15,789 nucleotides of DNA from Clostridiales bacterium UBA929 (GTDB lineage Bacteria > Bacillota > Clostridia > Oscillospirales > UBA929): contig DBDP01000144.1 of NCBI GenBank assembly GCA_002293625.1, forward strand, positions 889-16,677, read 5' to 3'. The notes below the pieces were generated by a model. It was not told the origin of the DNA and did no database searches. It saw only the letters and a program-made list of their open reading frames with translations. Numbering within the stretch: the first letter of the stretch is position 1; every line of letters starts with the position of its first letter. Made by a program: the position numbers and the translations under genes. Shown here piece by piece: positions 14,987 to 15,789 of this stretch.

Positions 14987-15009
14987 GCGAGAAAACAGGA
15001 GGAAAGAAC

Positions 15010-15609
15010 ATGAAAGAACCTACCAACGTGCCGAGCGCCCCGAAGGAATGGGCGAATCCCACCCCTGCGGGTCTGGTCGCGCTCGCGACTGCCTGCGCCT
15101 GCTTTTTTGCCCTGCTGACGGGCAACGTAACGTCCGCTGCGATGCCGTTAATCGGTTGCTGGCTGCTCGGCGGCTTCATCATCCAAATCGTAGTGGCTCT
15201 GCTCGACCTAAAAGGCGGCAACAACACCGGCGGCAACACGTTTCTGTTTTTCAGCGCGTTTTTCATGCTGACGAGCGGTCTTGAAATGTTACTTAAATAC
15301 AAGGCGATCGTCGCCGGTTCGCCGCTGGACGGCAGAATCGACGGTTTCGCGTGGGCGGTGCTTACCATCGTGGTATGGCTGTGGACGCCCGCGTTTTTCA
15401 CCAAGTTCAGCCTGCTTTCCGTTATCGTCGTCCTGCTGGACATTGCTCTGCCGTTTATCGCGCTGACGGATTTGGGCGTGCTGCCGAAGGGATACTCCCA
15501 TGTCGCCGCGTGGACGCTGCTCGCCGCCGGAGCCGTGGCTGTGTACCTTTGCGCCGCCATTGTGGTCAACACCGCATTCAAAAAGACGGTCTATCCCCTG
15601 CCGAAGTAA
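15010..15609 (+). CDS. GPR1/FUN34/YaaH-family acetate/succinate transporter
   Basis: This family (SatP/AceTr) forms small channel-like membrane proteins that move acetate, succinate or related acids. The 199-residue protein has the signature NPTPAGL (16-22, family NPAPLGL) at the start of the first helix and six predicted membrane helices (about 19-37, 43-63, 76-94, 110-129, 133-154, 166-186). GGNTFLFFSAFFMLTSGLEM (74-93) matches the conserved GNTF region at helix three. AGGAGG (14997-15002) lies 7 nt before the ATG. The gene is alone behind a leader with an intrinsic terminator, so it is probably conditionally expressed. Direction and substrate are inferred; in a fermenter, export of acetate or succinate is plausible. 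Confidence 0.88.
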   Translation: MKEPTNVPSAPKEWANPTPAGLVALATACACFFALLTGNVTSAAMPLIGCWLLGGFIIQIVVALLDLKGGNNTGGNTFLFFSAFFMLTSGLEMLLKYKAIVAGSPLDGRIDGFAWAVLTIVVWLWTPAFFTKFSLLSVIVVLLDIALPFIALTDLGVLPKGYSHVAAWTLLAAGAVAVYLCAAIVVNTAFKKTVYPLPK

Positions 15610-15626
15610 GGCGATAAAGCGTGTCA

Positions 15627-15726
15627 CTCTAAAAACTCCCCGCTCCGGCTTGCGACACCGCGCCAGAGGCGCCTGCTCGCAAGCGCTGCGCTAGTTCGCC
15701 GACGGCGAACACGGAGTTTTATAGAG
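15627..15726 (+). repeat. Branched inverted repeat after the transporter gene
   Basis: The outer stem CTCTA-AAAACTCC (15627-15639) pairs with GGAGTTTT (15713-15720), a bulged A and TAGAG (15722-15726). Inside are a long hairpin (GCTTGCGA 15648-15655 with TCGCAAGC 15677-15684, topped by GCGCC/GGCGC around AGA) and a second hairpin (GTTCGCC 15694-15700, GAC, GGCGAAC 15704-15710). It folds as a three-way junction. It may act as the transporter's terminator, although only a short T-run follows, or be a MITE-like dispersed element. Confidence 0.6.
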
Positions 15727-15742
15727 CTTCCTTATTTCCCTC

Positions 15743-15771
15743 TTGCGTTTCCGCGAATTATGCGGTACAAT
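15743..15771 (+). promoter_or_regulatory. Candidate promoter for a gene beyond the right edge
   Basis: TTGCGT (15743-15748), a 17-nt spacer and TACAAT (15766-15771). A second TTGACA lies at 15779-15784, at the window edge, possibly another -35 box. No coding start follows within the window. Confidence 0.55.
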
Positions 15772-15789
15772 CCCCCGTTTGACAGTTTA

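Overview
The window looks like chromosomal DNA from a Gram-positive anaerobe of the class Clostridia, probably the Oscillospirales/Ruminococcaceae side. The clues are strong AGGAGG-type ribosome binding sites, consensus sigma-A promoters with 17-nt spacers, a CD1247-type protein beside efp, a cellobiose phosphorylase very like that of Clostridium thermocellum, and intergenic palindromes ending in CCCCTAC of a kind I associate with GC-rich Clostridia. This assignment is inferred from gene content; no rRNA is present. I see no phage, insertion sequence, CRISPR or tRNA.

Layout. (1) 1-1443, minus strand: an efp -> CD1247-like zinc-ribbon protein -> nadA operon (nadA cut by the left edge), from a clear promoter at 1415-1443. 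(2) 1466-6265: a cello-oligosaccharide locus. A lipoprotein GH9 glucanase (minus) and a GH94 cellobiose phosphorylase (plus) diverge from a 103-bp spacer whose two promoters overlap head to head. A phosphopantetheinyl transferase gene follows the phosphorylase with an ATGA overlap. (3) 6224-11576: a sensor kinase (minus) diverges from an FtsX-type ABC permease, its ATPase and an OmpR-type response regulator (plus), a probable envelope-stress or antimicrobial-peptide module. The kinase gene overlaps the transferase gene tail to tail. Two REP-like hairpins lie between the ATPase and regulator genes. (4) 11660-14748: polyphosphate kinase (ppk1) and a 6-phosphofructokinase, again with an ATGA overlap. 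(5) 14745-15609: a promoter, a structured leader of about 200 nt with a 35-codon reading frame, an intrinsic terminator and a competing antiterminator pairing, then a GPR1/FUN34/YaaH acetate/succinate transporter. (6) 15610-15789: a 100-bp branched inverted repeat and a promoter for a gene beyond the right edge.

How the genes work together: GH9 would cut beta-glucans at the cell surface, and the phosphorylase would split imported cellobiose with phosphate to glucose-1-phosphate plus glucose, saving ATP. Phosphofructokinase sits downstream in glycolysis and is translationally tied to polyphosphate synthesis. The YaaH-type channel would move acetate or succinate, which are fermentation end products. 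The most interesting unexplained element is the attenuator-like leader at 14780-14986; the overlapping GH9/GH94 promoters and the ppk1-pfk pair with a mixed phosphoryl-donor signature come next.
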